64,000 nucleotides of DNA, from the NCBI GenBank assembly GCA_023053685.1, contig JALIGW010000058.1, positions 2,503,425 through 2,567,424 on the forward strand, read 5' to 3'. A program made the translations under genes and the position numbers. Below, piece by piece: positions 10,017 through 20,726 of this stretch. The DNA is from Diadophis punctatus similis (taxonomy: Eukaryota > Chordata > Lepidosauria > Squamata > Dipsadidae). The notes under the pieces were generated by a model, which made no database searches, had not been told where the DNA came from, and saw nothing but the letters and a program-made list of their open reading frames with translations. Within the stretch, counting starts at the first letter, position 1. Every line of letters starts with the position of its first letter.

Positions 10017-10378
10017 TATAGGTAGTTCTCAACCTACAACCACAAGAGACACAACATTTCCATGGGTGAGTGAGGCAATAATTGAGTTTCATGCCGCTGT
10101 TGTTAAGCGAATCACTGCAGCAGTTAACACCACGGTTGTTAAGTGAATCTGGCTTCCCCGTTCACTTTGCTTGCCAGAAGGTTGCCAAAGGGGGATCATG
10201 TGACTACCCCCCCCCGGGGACTGCAACGGTCGTAAATGTGAGTCCGTTGCCAAGCAATTTTGATCAGGGGACCGCAACAGTTGTTAAGTGTGAAAAACGG
10301 CCCCAAGTCACTATTTTTTCAGGGCCGTTGTAACCTCGAACGGTCACTAAATGGACTGTTGTAAGTCGAGGACTGTTG
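10017..10378. mobile_element. AGGTAGTCC-family MITE
   Basis: Starts TAGGTAGTTCTCAACC and ends GTTGTAAGTCGAGGACTG, with the standard interior. Confidence 0.7.
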
Positions 10379-10467
10379 AGGGGGGGCGGGATCCCACTAG
10401 CGGCTTCTCTCTCCTGCCGGTGTATCTGGGGTTGCCAGGTAGCATAAACCCACCTGCCTGACCTCAA

Positions 10468-10638
10468 CAATTAGCCAGTGGAACAACTTGCCTCCAGAAC
10501 TTCTGGGTGCTCCATCTCGGGGCTTTTAAGAAGAGATTGGGCATCCATTTGGCCTGGAATAGTGTAGGATCTCCTGCTTGAGCAGGGGGTTGGACTAGAA
10601 GACCTCCAAGGTCCCTTCCCACTCTTGCCGTTCTTTGA
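10468..10638 (+). mobile_element. CR1 LINE 3' end, sense
   Basis: Includes GTTGGACTAGAAGACCTCC and the preceding ORF2 end, and terminates near CCGTTCTTTG. Confidence 0.75.
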
Positions 10639-10639
10639 T

Positions 10640-11468
10640 GCTGAGATCTCTAATTAGAACCGCCCAGGGGCACTCCTGATGTGGCTCCGTGACAGCCCAG
10701 TGTGCGTGGCTAATGGCTCACCATCTCCAGGCTCCTGGGGCACCATTTACGAGAGAGTCTCGGGGGCTGGGCAGCCACCATAATAAATTCCCGGAAACTC
10801 CCTGCAAGGAGCATCTCGGGGGTGGGGGTGGGGGTGGGGGGCGGGGGGGGGGGAACCAGGCAGGATGAAGGCCGTGCTTCCTGCCTGGTGTGAGCCGATT
10901 TGTCTGCAGCCAACAGGGCAGGAAGAGGAAGAGGGAGCTGGTTTGGGAGATGTTTGCTTGCCTGCCATAAATACTGGGGGGGTGGGGGTGGGGGAGGAGG
11001 GAGGCAGCGCCCGGCTCTTCCGAAGGAAAGCAGATCTCCGGGTGAAGGGAGGCCGAGCGAGAGCCTGGCCCCTTTGGCGGCTCCAAGGACCCAGGACGGC
11101 AGGTGGGGCTTGCCAGGAGAAAGCAGGACAGGGAACCCATCCTGGTGCTTTCCCCGTTTCTGACCTTGCTGTGCTTGGTGGTGTGGGGGCCGTGCATGTG
11201 CCAAGGCTTTGCTGGGGGGGGGGAAGGGGGAAACCGAGGCAGCACGTGGGGGGATGGAGGGATGCCAGGAGAGGTTCGTGGAAGAAAAGGAAGTTTCTAA
11301 GCCTTTGAAAAATGCGGGCACGACTGTTGCCTGTGCCCAGTCCCCAAGAGCCTTCTCTGGATGGTAGGAATGGTGCTAGGTGGGCTGGGATGGGCCGTGC
11401 ACGCACGAGGCGGATTGCTGAAAGTCTAGCAATAAAGGGGAAGAGTTATAGGTCAGGGTTGAAATGAG
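10640..11468. other. Unassigned GC-rich single-copy-looking DNA
   Basis: Contains G-runs at about 10815-10852 and 10975-10998. Several long open frames exist on both strands, but I see no known protein motif. It could hold a regulatory element of NOL4L. Confidence 0.35.
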
Positions 11469-11469
11469 G

Positions 11470-11792
11470 AGTGCTTGGGGCTCTCTGGGCTGGTTTTTTT
11501 TTCCAGATGTTTCATGAGTCAACTAGGGAACATCATCAGTGCTAGAACGGGGGAGGAGGAGGACTGTGGGGTCCTTGGTGGTCTCTGAGCTTGGGACTTT
11601 TCTTGCAGACGTTTCTTGACCCAACTAGGTGACATTATCAATGCTAGAAGGGAGTGGGGTTTGTGGAGGGGGAGGGGAGGAGGAGGAGGACAACAACAAC
11701 TGTGGGGTCCTTAGTGGTCTCTGAGCTTGGTGAGTTGCCAAACTAGGGAACATCATCAGTACTAGAAGGGGGGAGGAGGAGGAGGAGGAGGA
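11470..11792 (-). repeat. Hammerhead-unit array, left part
   Basis: Three units of the 719-1640 family (motifs near 11503, 11606 and a broken one near 11730). The array is interrupted by an L2 insertion and resumes at 12481. Confidence 0.65.
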
Positions 11793-12480
11793 CTACTTCT
11801 TGTCACCTTGCGTTTGGACTACTGCAATGCGCTCTACATGGGGCTACCCTTGAAGAGTATCCGGAGACTTCAGTTGGTGCAAAATGCGGCTGCGCGTGCT
11901 GTGGTACACGTGGGTGTACACCCACGTGACACCGATACTCCGCCAGCTGCATTGGTTGCCCATCGGTCTCCGGGTCCAATTCAAGGTGTTGATCACCATC
12001 TTTAAAGCCCTTCATGGCTTAGGACCAGGTTACCTCCGGGACCGCATTCTGCCTCACACTTCCCTCCGACCGGTTAGGGCCCACAGAGTTGGCCTCCTCC
12101 GGGTCCCGTCGGCCAAGCAATGCCGGCTGGCGGGCCCCAGGGGGAGGGCCTTCTCTGTGGCTGGCCCCGTGCTCTGGAACCAACTCCCCCCAGAGACCCG
12201 AACCATCCCCACTCTGCTGGCCTTCCGAAAGGCCGTTAAGACATGGCTCTTCCTGCAGGTGGGGGGGACAGCTTAACCCATCTGAGCTTACCCCCCAAGT
12301 ATGTATGTGGTTGAATGGATGGATGTTGTTGCTATTTTTATACTGTTTTTTTTAAATTTTGTACTGTTTTTAAATTGTTTGAAATTTTGTCTATTCTTGT
12401 ATTTCTTATGTTGTACGCCGCCCTGAGTCCTTCGGGAGTTGGGCGGCATATAAGAATAACAAAATAAATAAATAAATAAA
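11793..12480 (+). mobile_element. L2 LINE 3' region
   Basis: Broken frames encode the L2 ORF2 C-terminus: LDYCNALYMGLPLKSIRRLQ, VQNAAARAV, TPILRQLHWLPI, FKALHGLGPGYL, FRKAVKTWLF. The 3' UTR follows, with GCCCTGAGTCCTTCGGGAG, TTGGGCGGCATATAAG and an (AATA)n tail. At least one frameshift lies near 11884. Confidence 0.9.
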
Positions 12481-12875
12481 TACTGTGGGGTCCTTGCTGG
12501 TCTCTGAGCTTGGGAGTTTTCTTGCAGATGTTTCTTGACCCAACTAGGTAACATTATCAATGCTAGAAGGGAGTGGGGTTTGTGGAGGAGCAGGGGGAGG
12601 GGTGGAGGAGGAGGACAACGACTGTGGGGTCCTTGGTGGTCTCTGAGCTTGGTGGTTTTCATGCTGACGTTTCATTGCCAAACCAGGTAACATCATCAGT
12701 GCTAGAAGGGAGTGGAGTTTGTGGAGAGAGGAAAAGGAGGATTGTGGCGTCCTTGACACACTCTGAGCTTGGTGGTTTTCCTGCAGATGTTTCACTACTG
12801 ATGATGTGCCCTAGTTTGGGCCATGAAACATCTGCAAGAAAACCCCCAAGCTCAGAGACCACCAAGGACCCCTCT
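12481..12875. repeat. Hammerhead-unit array, right part, with inverted unit
   Basis: Units with motif near 12525 and 12661 are on the minus strand. At 12780-12870 a partial minus-strand motif abuts a plus-strand one, giving a head-to-head pair. The 12661 copy keeps both core boxes. Confidence 0.65.
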
Positions 12876-13627
12876 TGGTCGGAGTTTTCACTTCCATCAG
12901 GGAGCGAGGGTGGAATACCCTCACCCTGGTGGGAAGGGAGGGGTCTGCACATGCTTCAAGATGAGGGGAGGGCTTTTGGTTGGGCACAGCTGCTCAGAGA
13001 CCCCCTGGAATCTTTTGGGGAAGGGTCCCTCTGTTTTTTCCTTCCCTTTCCCCTCTACCGCTGCCGCCTCGGTTTTGCAATCTCGTGGCTGACCTTTCCA
13101 GGTCTGGACGCTGTCCAAGGCCCTCGCCTCCGAGCTCCGGCAAGGCCGGGAAAGGGTGGGGTGGGGAGAGAGGGAGGAGGGTGACATGCGAATGTCTCCT
13201 CGCCTCCCTGCCTGCCAGAGTGGGAGGCAGGAATGCACTCAATGACATAGGAAGTGCGGCAAGAGATGCCAGACGAGGCTCTCCTCGACCTTTGAGAGGG
13301 CGTGCCCATTCCCCTTCCGAGCGAGCGAAAATCCACCAGGCGTCCGGGCTGAGCACCAGCTCAAGGCCAGCTGCTCCGCCGTGGCCCTGAGCCCGGAGCA
13401 GAAGCCGAATCGAACCCGGCAGGGAAGGCAACAGGGAGACTGAGCGGCTCTCTCCCCCGGTGTGCATGGGGCTGATCTCCGTCCTATGGTTTGCCCAGTT
13501 GCAGCCTGGCTCGACTCTCTCGGGGTGAGACAAACTGCCCTGATCCTCTGCTGCTTCTGACACACCCTGCACTCCGGCCAGGGGTTCGAGGAGGCTTCCC
13601 ACCATCCAAAACGAGGGTTTCCTTGTT
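12876..13627. other. Unassigned GC-rich single-copy-looking DNA
   Basis: CpG-containing and open in several frames. I recognise no protein or RNA family. Confidence 0.35.
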
Positions 13628-14505
13628 TTCTAGTGAAAAGAAGGACCAGGGATGACACAATAGCAGTCTTCCAATATTTGAGGGGCTGCCACAAAGAAGA
13701 GGGGGTCAAGCTATTCTCCAACGCACCAAAAGGCAGGACAAGAAGCAACGGATGGAAACTAATCAAGGAGAGAAGCAACCTGGAATTAAGGAGAAATTTC
13801 CTGACAGTGAGGACAATTAACCAGTGGAACAACTTGCCACCAGAAGTCGTCGTAGCTTCATCGCTGGAGGTTTTTAAGAAGAGACTGCTCAGCTATTTCT
13901 CTGGGATGGTTTAGAATCCCCTGCTTGAGCAGAGGGTTGGACTAGAAGACCTCCAAGGTACCTTACAGCCCTATTATTCTATAACTCAGTTCTTCTGCAA
14001 GGAGAGAAACAACCTGGAATTAAAGAGAAATTTCCCAACAGTGAGAACAGCTAATCAGTGGCAGGACTTGTCTCTAGAAGGTGTTTAAGAGTTGTGGACT
14101 TTAACTCCCAGAATTCCCCAGCCAGCATGGTGTAGTAGATCGTGGTGTAGGGTCTCCTGCTTGAGCATGGGGTTGGACTAGAAGACCTCGAAGGTCCCTT
14201 CCAACCCCTGTTATTCTGTTCTATACTCCAAAGCACCTGTGTGTGCAGGACAGGAAACAATGGATGGAAACTAACCAAGGAGAGAAGCAACCTGGAACTA
14301 AGGAGAAACTTACTAACAGTGAGGACAATTAACCAGTGGAACTGCTTGCCACCAGAAGTTGTGAGTGCTCCATCACTGGAGGTTTTTAAGAAGAGACTGG
14401 ACAGCCATTTGTCTGAAATGGCATAGGGTTTCCTGCTTGAACAGGGGGCTGGACTAGAAGACCTCTAAGGTCCCTTCCAGCTCTGTCATTGTGATATTCT
14501 TCAAG
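13628..14505 (+). mobile_element. Three CR1 3' ends in sense orientation
   Basis: The first (13628-13985) is open for about 94 codons (MKRRTRDDTIAVFQYLRGC, NLELRRNFLTVRTINQW). Two shorter, related copies follow (about 14000-14225 and 14226-14505). A hairpin-MITE half is embedded near 14090-14130. These are degenerate ORF2 C-termini, not genes. Confidence 0.85.
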
Positions 14506-14639
14506 GGCATCTTCCAAGAATGTGGAAACGTGTTTGTGAGGATACCAGAGTCCCTTTGGCATCATCAGACTCTGCCATGTCCCAGCAGGGGCAGATGCCA
14601 GCCAGGTGCTAGGATATGGGTATGGGCAAAGGGGGTTAT

Positions 14640-14758
14640 GGGGGAGGCAGATGTTTTTATCGCTTTAATTTAAAATCGTTTTTATAATTTTGGCATTGTA
14701 AGCTGCCCGGATTTACTTGGTTGAGTTGGGCGGCTATGGAAACGGAATAAATAAATGT
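14640..14758 (+). mobile_element. L2 3' end fragment
   Basis: AAGCTGCCCGG ... GAGTTGGGCGGCTATGGAAA then AATAAATAAAT. Confidence 0.65.
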
Positions 14759-15163
14759 CCGTAGTCATCGGCTTGCGACCACAACTGAGGCCAAAGTTTC
14801 CATTGCAAAGCCAGACAGTTGTTAATCGAGTTTTGCCCCATTTTACGACCTTTCTTGCTGCAGTTGTTAAACAAATCACTGCGGGGGTTAAACAAGTAAC
14901 ACGGTCGCTAAGTGAATCCGGCTCCCCTTTTGACTTTGCTGGTCAGAAGGTCGCAAAAGAGGAATCACGTGACCCCCCCACCCGGGACAATGCGACCGTC
15001 TTAAATGTGAGTCAGTTGCTGAGCATCTGAATGTAAATCACATGTCCATGGGGATGCTACGGCAGTCGCTAAGTGAAAAATGGCCAGGTTGCTTTTTTCA
15101 GTGCCGTGACGACTTCGAATGGTTGCTAAATGAATCATCGTAAGTCAAGGACCACCTGTAAAT
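14757..15163. mobile_element. AGGTAGTCC-family MITE
   Basis: Full-length but diverged: starts CGTAGTCATCGGCTTGCGAC and ends CGTAAGTCAAGGACCACCTG then TA. Confidence 0.65.
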
Positions 15164-15189
15164 CAAATTCCCTGAATCACCCACACTTG

Positions 15190-15715
15190 TTACAGAATAA
15201 CAAGATTTGGAAGGGACCTCAGAGGTCTTCTAGTCCAACCCCCTGCTCATGCACGAGACACTTTACCATTTCAGATAAGCGGCTGTCCAAGTCTCTTCTT
15301 AAAACCTCCGGTGATGAAGCATCCACATCTTCTGTAGGATTTCCTGCCTAAGTAGTGGGTTGGACTACAAGACCTCCAAAGTCTAGAATAGAATAGAACT
15401 GCTATTCTATTCTATTCTGGAGGCAAGCTGTTCCACTGGTTAATTGTCCTCACTGTTAGGAAATTGCTCCTTAGTTCCAGGTTGCTTCTCTCCTTGGTTG
15501 GCTTCCATCCGTTGCTTCTTCTCCTGCCTTCAGGTGCTGTGGGGAATAGGTGGACCCCCTCCTCTTCTTTGGGGCAGCCCCTCAAATACTGGAATCCTGG
15601 TCTCATGTCCTCCTCAGTCCTTCTTTTCTCCAGTGTGGCCAAACTCTGTGACCGTTCTTCTTCGTATGTTTTAGTCTCCAGGCCTTTAATCATCGTACTT
15701 AACATCCTTTCTTCC
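15190..15715 (-). mobile_element. CR1 LINE 3' end, antisense
   Basis: Two CR1 pieces (15190-15390 and 15410-15715) flank a short (TATTC)n stretch. The minus strand shows RRTEEDMRPGFQYLRGC and NLELRSNFLTVRTINQWNSL. Confidence 0.8.
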
Positions 15716-15719
15716 CGCG

Positions 15720-16260
15720 TCGTGACAATAAACCTCGGAACTCTTGCAAGCCACCTCAGCTAGGAGTATAACCCTCCGTGAAAATCATTTGTCAAGTGGG
15801 CTGCTCACAGCGTCTTAATGGCCGCGTCCGCATGCATTTTAAAATGTGTTTCCTTTCGCTGCTCTTCCCCGGCGTCTGGCATTTCCGTGGCCAGCCGCGT
15901 CGTGACGTGCACGGCGCTTCTTCTTAGCAAGATGCTCCGTGGAGGCTGATCCGGCTGAGGATTCTGGCGGAACGGCCGGCCGGCCTGGCTTGCCCCTAAC
16001 CGCTGGAGAGCCATTTTTCCCAGGCCCTTTGGCTGATTCCAAGCCACTGGGGATTTTTTAAAATTATTATTATTATCATTATTATTATTTTTTTGCTTTT
16101 TTAGCAAGTTGAGTGGCTGCAGTACCAGGCTTGAAGGATGAAGCTCGGTTGCAACCGCTGTTAAGATGCAACTTTGTAGACAATTCTGTTCCTTTTCTAT
16201 TATTACCTGGTCAGGTGCCAGCACCTGCTTCTCCCTCCCCCTCTAGCTAGTTCTTTCCTC
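15720..16260. other. Unassigned stretch
   Basis: Partly GC- and CpG-rich near 15820-16030. No family recognised. Confidence 0.35.
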
Positions 16261-16261
16261 T

Positions 16262-16331
16262 CTGTTTCTCTCCCTCTTTATCTTTCTCTATCTTCTCCCT
16301 CCCTCCCTCCCTTCTTCCTCCCTTCTTCCTC

Positions 16332-16422
<91 letters not shown>

Positions 16423-16573
16423 TCCTCTCTAGCTAGTTCTCTCCTCTCTGTTTCTCTCCCTCTTTCTCTCTCACTCTCTCTCTTTCTTTCTTTCTCTTCA
16501 CTTCTCTTCTCTTCTCTTCTCTAGCTATGGTAGTTCTCTCTATTTCTCTCCCTCTTTATCTTTCTCTCTCTTC

Positions 16574-16658
<85 letters not shown>

Positions 16659-17072
16659 TTTTCTTTCTTTCTAGTTCTCTCCTCTCTGTTTCTGTCCCTC
16701 TTTTTATCTCTTCTCTCTCTATTTCTCTCCTCTCTTTCTCTTTCTCTATCTCTTCCTCTCTTCCCCTCTCTTCTCTCTTTCTTTCTCTCTCCCTCTCCCT
16801 CTCCCTCTCTCTTTATCTTTTTTATCTTTCTTTCTTTCCTCTCTTTCTCTAGATAGATCTCTCTTCTGTTTCTTTTTATCTTTCTATTTCTTCTCTATCT
16901 ATCTCTTTCTCTCTTCATCTTTTCTCTCTCTCTTTTTCTTTTTATCTAATCTCTGCTCTCGCTCTCTTTATCTCTTTCTCTTTATTGCTCTCTCTCTATC
17001 CATTTTTCTCCCCCTCTCTCTCTCCTCCCTCTTTCCCTCTCTTTCATTCCTCTCTCTCCCTCCTTCTTTTTT
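16262..17072. repeat. CT-rich polypyrimidine tract (~810 bp)
   Basis: Contains two long (TTTC)n blocks at about 16333-16422 and 16583-16660, with mixed CTCTCT/TCTTTC between. It lies about 0.7 kb upstream of the first recognised NOL4L exon. Confidence 0.95.
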
Positions 17073-17385
17073 TAATCTGATTATTGATATTTGGCGGCCC
17101 GGCCAGGCCGAAAGCAGCCATCTTCCCCTCGTATATCTTTACGGCTCCTGGAGCAGAGATTCTCTCCCACGCTTTGGGTATCAGCCCGCAGCAAATGGAT
17201 GCCGCCGTAGTAGAAGAGCGGACGGCCGAAGGCTCACCTGGCTTCTGCAAGGAGGCAGGCTCTCAGGTGACCCCCTGCGGTGGCAGGTTGCTCACCTGCC
17301 TCCTGGGATCACGCAGAGGACAGACAGGATGAAAGAGAGGGGCTCAAACTCTTTGCAGGTGTTGGGAGGAGAGGCTGGATTGGGG

Positions 17386-17387
<2 letters not shown>
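17073..17387. other. Unassigned stretch upstream of NOL4L exon
   Basis: Single-copy-looking, moderately GC-rich. It could hold a conserved non-coding element or alternative first exon for the short NOL4L isoform, but I see no decisive signal. Confidence 0.3.

Positions 17388-17456
<69 letters not shown>
17388..17456. repeat. (TG)n microsatellite
   Basis: About 34 TG units. Confidence 0.95.
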
Positions 17457-17457
<1 letters not shown>

Positions 17458-17780
17458 CTGTGCCCACCTTTCCCTTCTCTTCTTCTGGCCCCTTAGCCCA
17501 GCTAGCAGGCTGGCCAGGATGCCCGGATGGAGAGGCGTGGCAGGGAGCGACAACAATCTCGGTTTCCCCTTAATTACTTTCTGTTCTGCCTGGTTCCTTC
17601 TCTTTGTGTCTTCCAGCTGAGATTTGGAAAAAGGGGGAAGGGGGAGGAGAGCTGCCGTTGGGGGGAGAAGAGCAGGGGGTCTCCATCCTCCCCACCACCA
17701 TCCGGTCCTCCCCCTCTCCTCCTTCCTTCAGTTTAACCCTTTCTTCTTCTTTTTCTCTCCTTCCCCCACCCACCCTCCAG

Positions 17781-17922
17781 GATGAGACCTCGGTGAGCAG
17801 CGAGGAGTTTGACATGAATGACTCCACATGGACGTCAGCTGATCAGCAGCTCCAGGCCAACCTCAGCCCCCCCCAAGAGGAAACGATGCGAAGCCCCCAA
17901 AATATCCACAGCCAGGAGGATG
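17781..17922 (+). CDS. NOL4L: NOL4L coding exon A (contains short-isoform start)
   Basis: A pyrimidine-rich acceptor ending CCACCCTCCAG precedes GAT, and the exon ends at a strong donor (G then GTGAGTGA). It encodes [11 protein letters not shown] followed by [10 protein letters not shown] and [19 protein letters not shown]. This matches the NOL4/NOL4L block where the short NOL4L isoform starts with a MSDSTW-like sequence. The exon is 142 bp, starts in phase 0 and leaves one base for the next codon. The ATG at 17814 could be the start of the short form; in the long form the residues before it are translated too. NOL4L is a nuclear protein of poorly known function, related to NOL4 and reported as a leukaemia fusion partner. 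No promoter could be identified. Confidence 0.92.
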
Positions 17923-18014
17923 GTGAGTGACAGACGTGCCCCCTCCCCTCCCTCTCCCCTCCAGGCCATTGGGCGAGGGGCGAGTGGTCCCAAACCGGCC
18001 CCAAGTAGCCGTAC

Positions 18015-18388
18015 AGGTAGCCCTCGACTTGCAAACCGATTGAAGTTAAAAACATCCCTGCGGAAAAAGCGACTTACAACCATGCCTCGCATTTATGACC
18101 GTACCAGGGTTACGCCCGTCAATCAAAATTTGGTTGCTTGGGAACTGACAGGTATTTAAGATGGTTCCGGCATTCCCCCGGGATCCTGGGATCCCCGTTT
18201 GAGACTTTTCCAGCTGGCTCTCTGACAAGCAAAGTCGGGGGAGAGGGAGGCAGACTCGCTTAACAACCGTGTGTCTCACTTTAACAACTGTTTCACAAAC
18301 ATGGCAAGAAAATGGGGTGTGACTCGCTTAAGAACTGCCTTGCTTAGCAATAGAAATTGTGGTCGCACTTATGGTCGTAAGATGACGA
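18015..18388. mobile_element. AGGTAGTCC-family MITE
   Basis: Starts CAGGTAGCCCTCGACTTGC about 90 bp after the NOL4L exon A donor. The right end is diverged. Confidence 0.65.
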
Positions 18389-18489
18389 ACAGAATGGAAT
18401 AGGATTTTTTTTTTTTAGAATGGAATGGAGAGGGGAGGGGAGAGGAGAAGAGAGGAAGAGAAGAGAAAAGAGAAGAGAAGAATAGAGAA

Positions 18490-18650
18490 TAGAATAGAAT
18501 AGCAGATTAACAGAGTTGGAAGGGACCTTGCAGGTCATCTAGTCCAACCCCCTGCCCAAGCAGGAGACCCTACATCTGCCTCTACCTAGGATCAAACTCA
18601 GAACCTCTGATTGTGAGGCAAGAGCTCCACCTCTAGGCCACAGCAGATAA
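18490..18650 (-). mobile_element. CR1 3' end joined to a SINE head
   Basis: The CR1 terminal block (GAGTTGGAAGGGACCTTGC) runs to about 18572, followed by a Sauria-type tRNA head in antisense (GGATCAAACTCAGAACCTC, CTCCACCTCTAGGCC). It resembles the 5' part of the SINE at 53544-53767. Confidence 0.6.
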
Positions 18651-18654
18651 TTAA

Positions 18655-18839
18655 TGATAGGATAGGATAGGATAGGATAGGATAGGATAGGATAGGATAG
18701 GATAGGATAGGATAGGATAGGATAGGATAGGATAGGATAGGATAATAGAATAGAATAGAATAGAATAGAATAGAATAGAATAGAATAGAATAGAATAGAA
18801 TAGAATAGAATAGAATAGAATAGAATAGAATAATAGATA
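18655..18839. repeat. (GGATA)n then (GAATA)n microsatellite
   Basis: About 18 GGATA units switch to about 18 GAATA units. This is the AATAG-type repeat tied to CR1 tails in snakes. Confidence 0.95.
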
Positions 18840-18980
18840 TAGGGGTGGCCAAACTATGGTTCTTTGAGGACCTGTGCAACTCCCAGAATTCCTGAGTCAG
18901 CCATGCATGCATGGCTGGCTCAGGAATTCTGGGAATTGAAGTCCACAGGTCCTCAAAGAACCATAGTTTGGCCACCCCTG
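18840..18980. mobile_element. Palindromic hAT-type MITE inside AATAG repeat
   Basis: AGGGGTGGCCAAACTATGGT to its complement, same subfamily as 311-449. It is inserted in the pentanucleotide array, so the target duplication cannot be resolved. Confidence 0.75.
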
Positions 18981-19206
18981 GATAGAATAATAGAATAGAA
19001 TAATACAATAATACAATAATAATAGAATAGAATAGGATAGAATAGAATAATAATAGAAAATAGAATAGAATAGAATAATAATAGAAAATAGAATAGAATA
19101 GAATAGAATAATAATAGAGAATAGAATAGAATAGAATAGAATAGAATAGAATAGAATAGAATAGAATAGAATAGAATAGAATAGAATAGAATAGAATAGA
19201 ATAGAA
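18981..19206. repeat. (AATAG)n microsatellite
   Basis: Imperfect, then pure AATAG units, ending directly at a CR1 3' end. Confidence 0.95.
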
Positions 19207-19395
19207 TGAGTTGGAAGGGACCTTAGAGGTCTTCTAGTCCAACCCCCTGCTCAGGCTGGAGACTCTACACCAGGGTCTACACCATGTTTTCAAGATCTGT
19301 CACTGAGGAATAACGAGATAATAGAGTTGAAAGGGGCCTTGGAGGTCCAACCGCCTGCGCAGGCAGGAAACCTTATACCATTTCAGACAAAATAA
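19207..19395 (-). mobile_element. CR1 3' ends, antisense
   Basis: GAGTTGGAAGGGACCTTAGA begins at the last AATAG unit. A second, diverged copy lies at 19322-19395. The (TATTC)n tail of the first is the seed of the adjacent microsatellite. Confidence 0.8.
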
Positions 19396-19515
19396 AATGG
19401 TTCGGCATAAGCACCTCAGAAGTGATCCTGCAGTTAAAAACCACTCCGTTAGCTTTAAAACCGTGATTTCTTCATGCAAAGAGGTGGAGATTTTAGTGCA
19501 ATGTGAGTGTCCCTA

Positions 19516-19517
<2 letters not shown>

Positions 19518-19576
<59 letters not shown>
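19518..19576. repeat. (CA)n microsatellite
   Basis: About 29 CA units. Confidence 0.95.
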
Positions 19577-19579
<3 letters not shown>

Positions 19580-19618
19580 TGGAATCTGCTGGCCGTTCTT
19601 CTGATTAAAAATGTAGTA

Positions 19619-19975
19619 CAGGTAGCCCTCGACTTACGACCACAATCAAGCCCAACATTTCTGTCCCTAAGTGAGACGCTTGTTAAGCGAATTTCGCCTG
19701 AACCCCTGCAGTTAGCAACATGGTTGTTAAGTGAATCCGGCTTCCCCCATTGGACTTTGCTGGTCAGAAGGTCGCAAAAGGGGATCACGTGACCCCAGGA
19801 CACTGCAACCGTCATAAATATGAGTCAGTTGGCAAGCAGCTGAATTTTGTTCATGTGACCACGGGGATGCTGCAACGGTCATAAGTGTGAAAAAACGGTT
19901 GTAAGTCCCCTTTTCCAGGGCCGTTGTAACTTCAAACGGTCACTAAATGAACGGTTGTAAGTTGAGAACTACCTG
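19619..19975. mobile_element. AGGTAGTCC-family MITE, intact
   Basis: A 357-bp copy flanked by TA on both sides (19617-19618 and 19976-19977). Starts CAGGTAGCCCTCGACTTACG and ends GTAAGTTGAGAACTACCTG. It is a good reference copy for the family. Confidence 0.8.
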
Positions 19976-20499
19976 TATAAGTGCGGTGGCCATATTTTCT
20001 TGGAAAACATAAAGGAGAATCCTGAAAAAAGCAGGAAACTGGAAAAAGGTTGTTAAGAATGAAAAAAAAAATCTGAATTTCTTGTGTTTGTAATTTTGCT
20101 TCCCGAAGGAAAATTCAAGAGCCAAACCAACAAAGAAAAACTAGGCAAACATGAATTTCTCTAATCCAGGGCGAACTTTCTGAAATAAAAGACTACCTTT
20201 TATAATAAAAAAAGAACATTTGGTCACGGGATGGATGTGCGCAGATGAAGCTGGACGGGGTCAGTTCAGGCTGCCGGTACAGAAGGGGAAAAACTGCAAG
20301 CAGAAATTGAGCAGATCAGGAAAGAGAGTCTAATTTAACTCTGTTCTTTGATATATTATGTTTAGATATATATTGGAGTTTTTCTGGCAGGCAATCCTCG
20401 GAAAATAATTCCAGAGCAGCAATGCCAGAGGTGTTATTTTCAAAAATGGACTCAATGCAATGACAACAGCAAAAAAATATGCTTTTTTAAGGATTTAAT

Positions 20500-20618
20500 G
20501 CACTGTTTCTCAATAAGATGGATGGACTTCAACTCCCAGAATTCCCAAGCCAGCTGGCTGTGGAATTCTGGGAGTTGAAGTTCCACCCGTCTTAAAGTAG
20601 CCAGGTTTGAGAAACGTT
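20500..20618. mobile_element. Palindromic hAT-type MITE
   Basis: CACTGTTTCTCAATAAGATG ... GGTTTGAGAAACGTTG, with the AATTCTGGGAGTTGAAG core in both arms. Confidence 0.65.
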
Positions 20619-20726
20619 GTTCTAACCCTTCCAGAGTTTTAACAGCTGGGTTCACACAACACTGAATGAGAATGAGACTGGTCCTTCAGGGCACTTTAAG
20701 CAAACCAGGTGTGGTTGTGCGAAGGA
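20618..20726. repeat. Unidentified dispersed repeat, copy 1
   Basis: TTCTAACCCTTCCAGAGTTT ... AGGGCACTTTAAGCAAACCA GGTGTGG matches 26365-26490 closely. Both copies follow a hairpin MITE. No family recognised. Confidence 0.6.

Noticed and set aside
10710..11406. Overlapping proline-rich frames of 175-219 codons on the minus strand
   Set aside because: GC-rich DNA opens several frames at once; none shows a known domain or credible splice pair.
11803..12355. Possible gene from frames of 88-130 codons
   Set aside because: These are L2 reverse-transcriptase-protein remnants with frameshifts.
12994..13832. Two 200-codon frames on the minus strand
   Set aside because: One is GC-rich anonymous sequence and the other is the antisense of a CR1 fragment.
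17527..17780. Upstream extension of the first NOL4L exon in the open frame
   Set aside because: The frame is open, but a strong pyrimidine tract and AG end exactly at 17780, and the residues before it match no NOL4L sequence I know.
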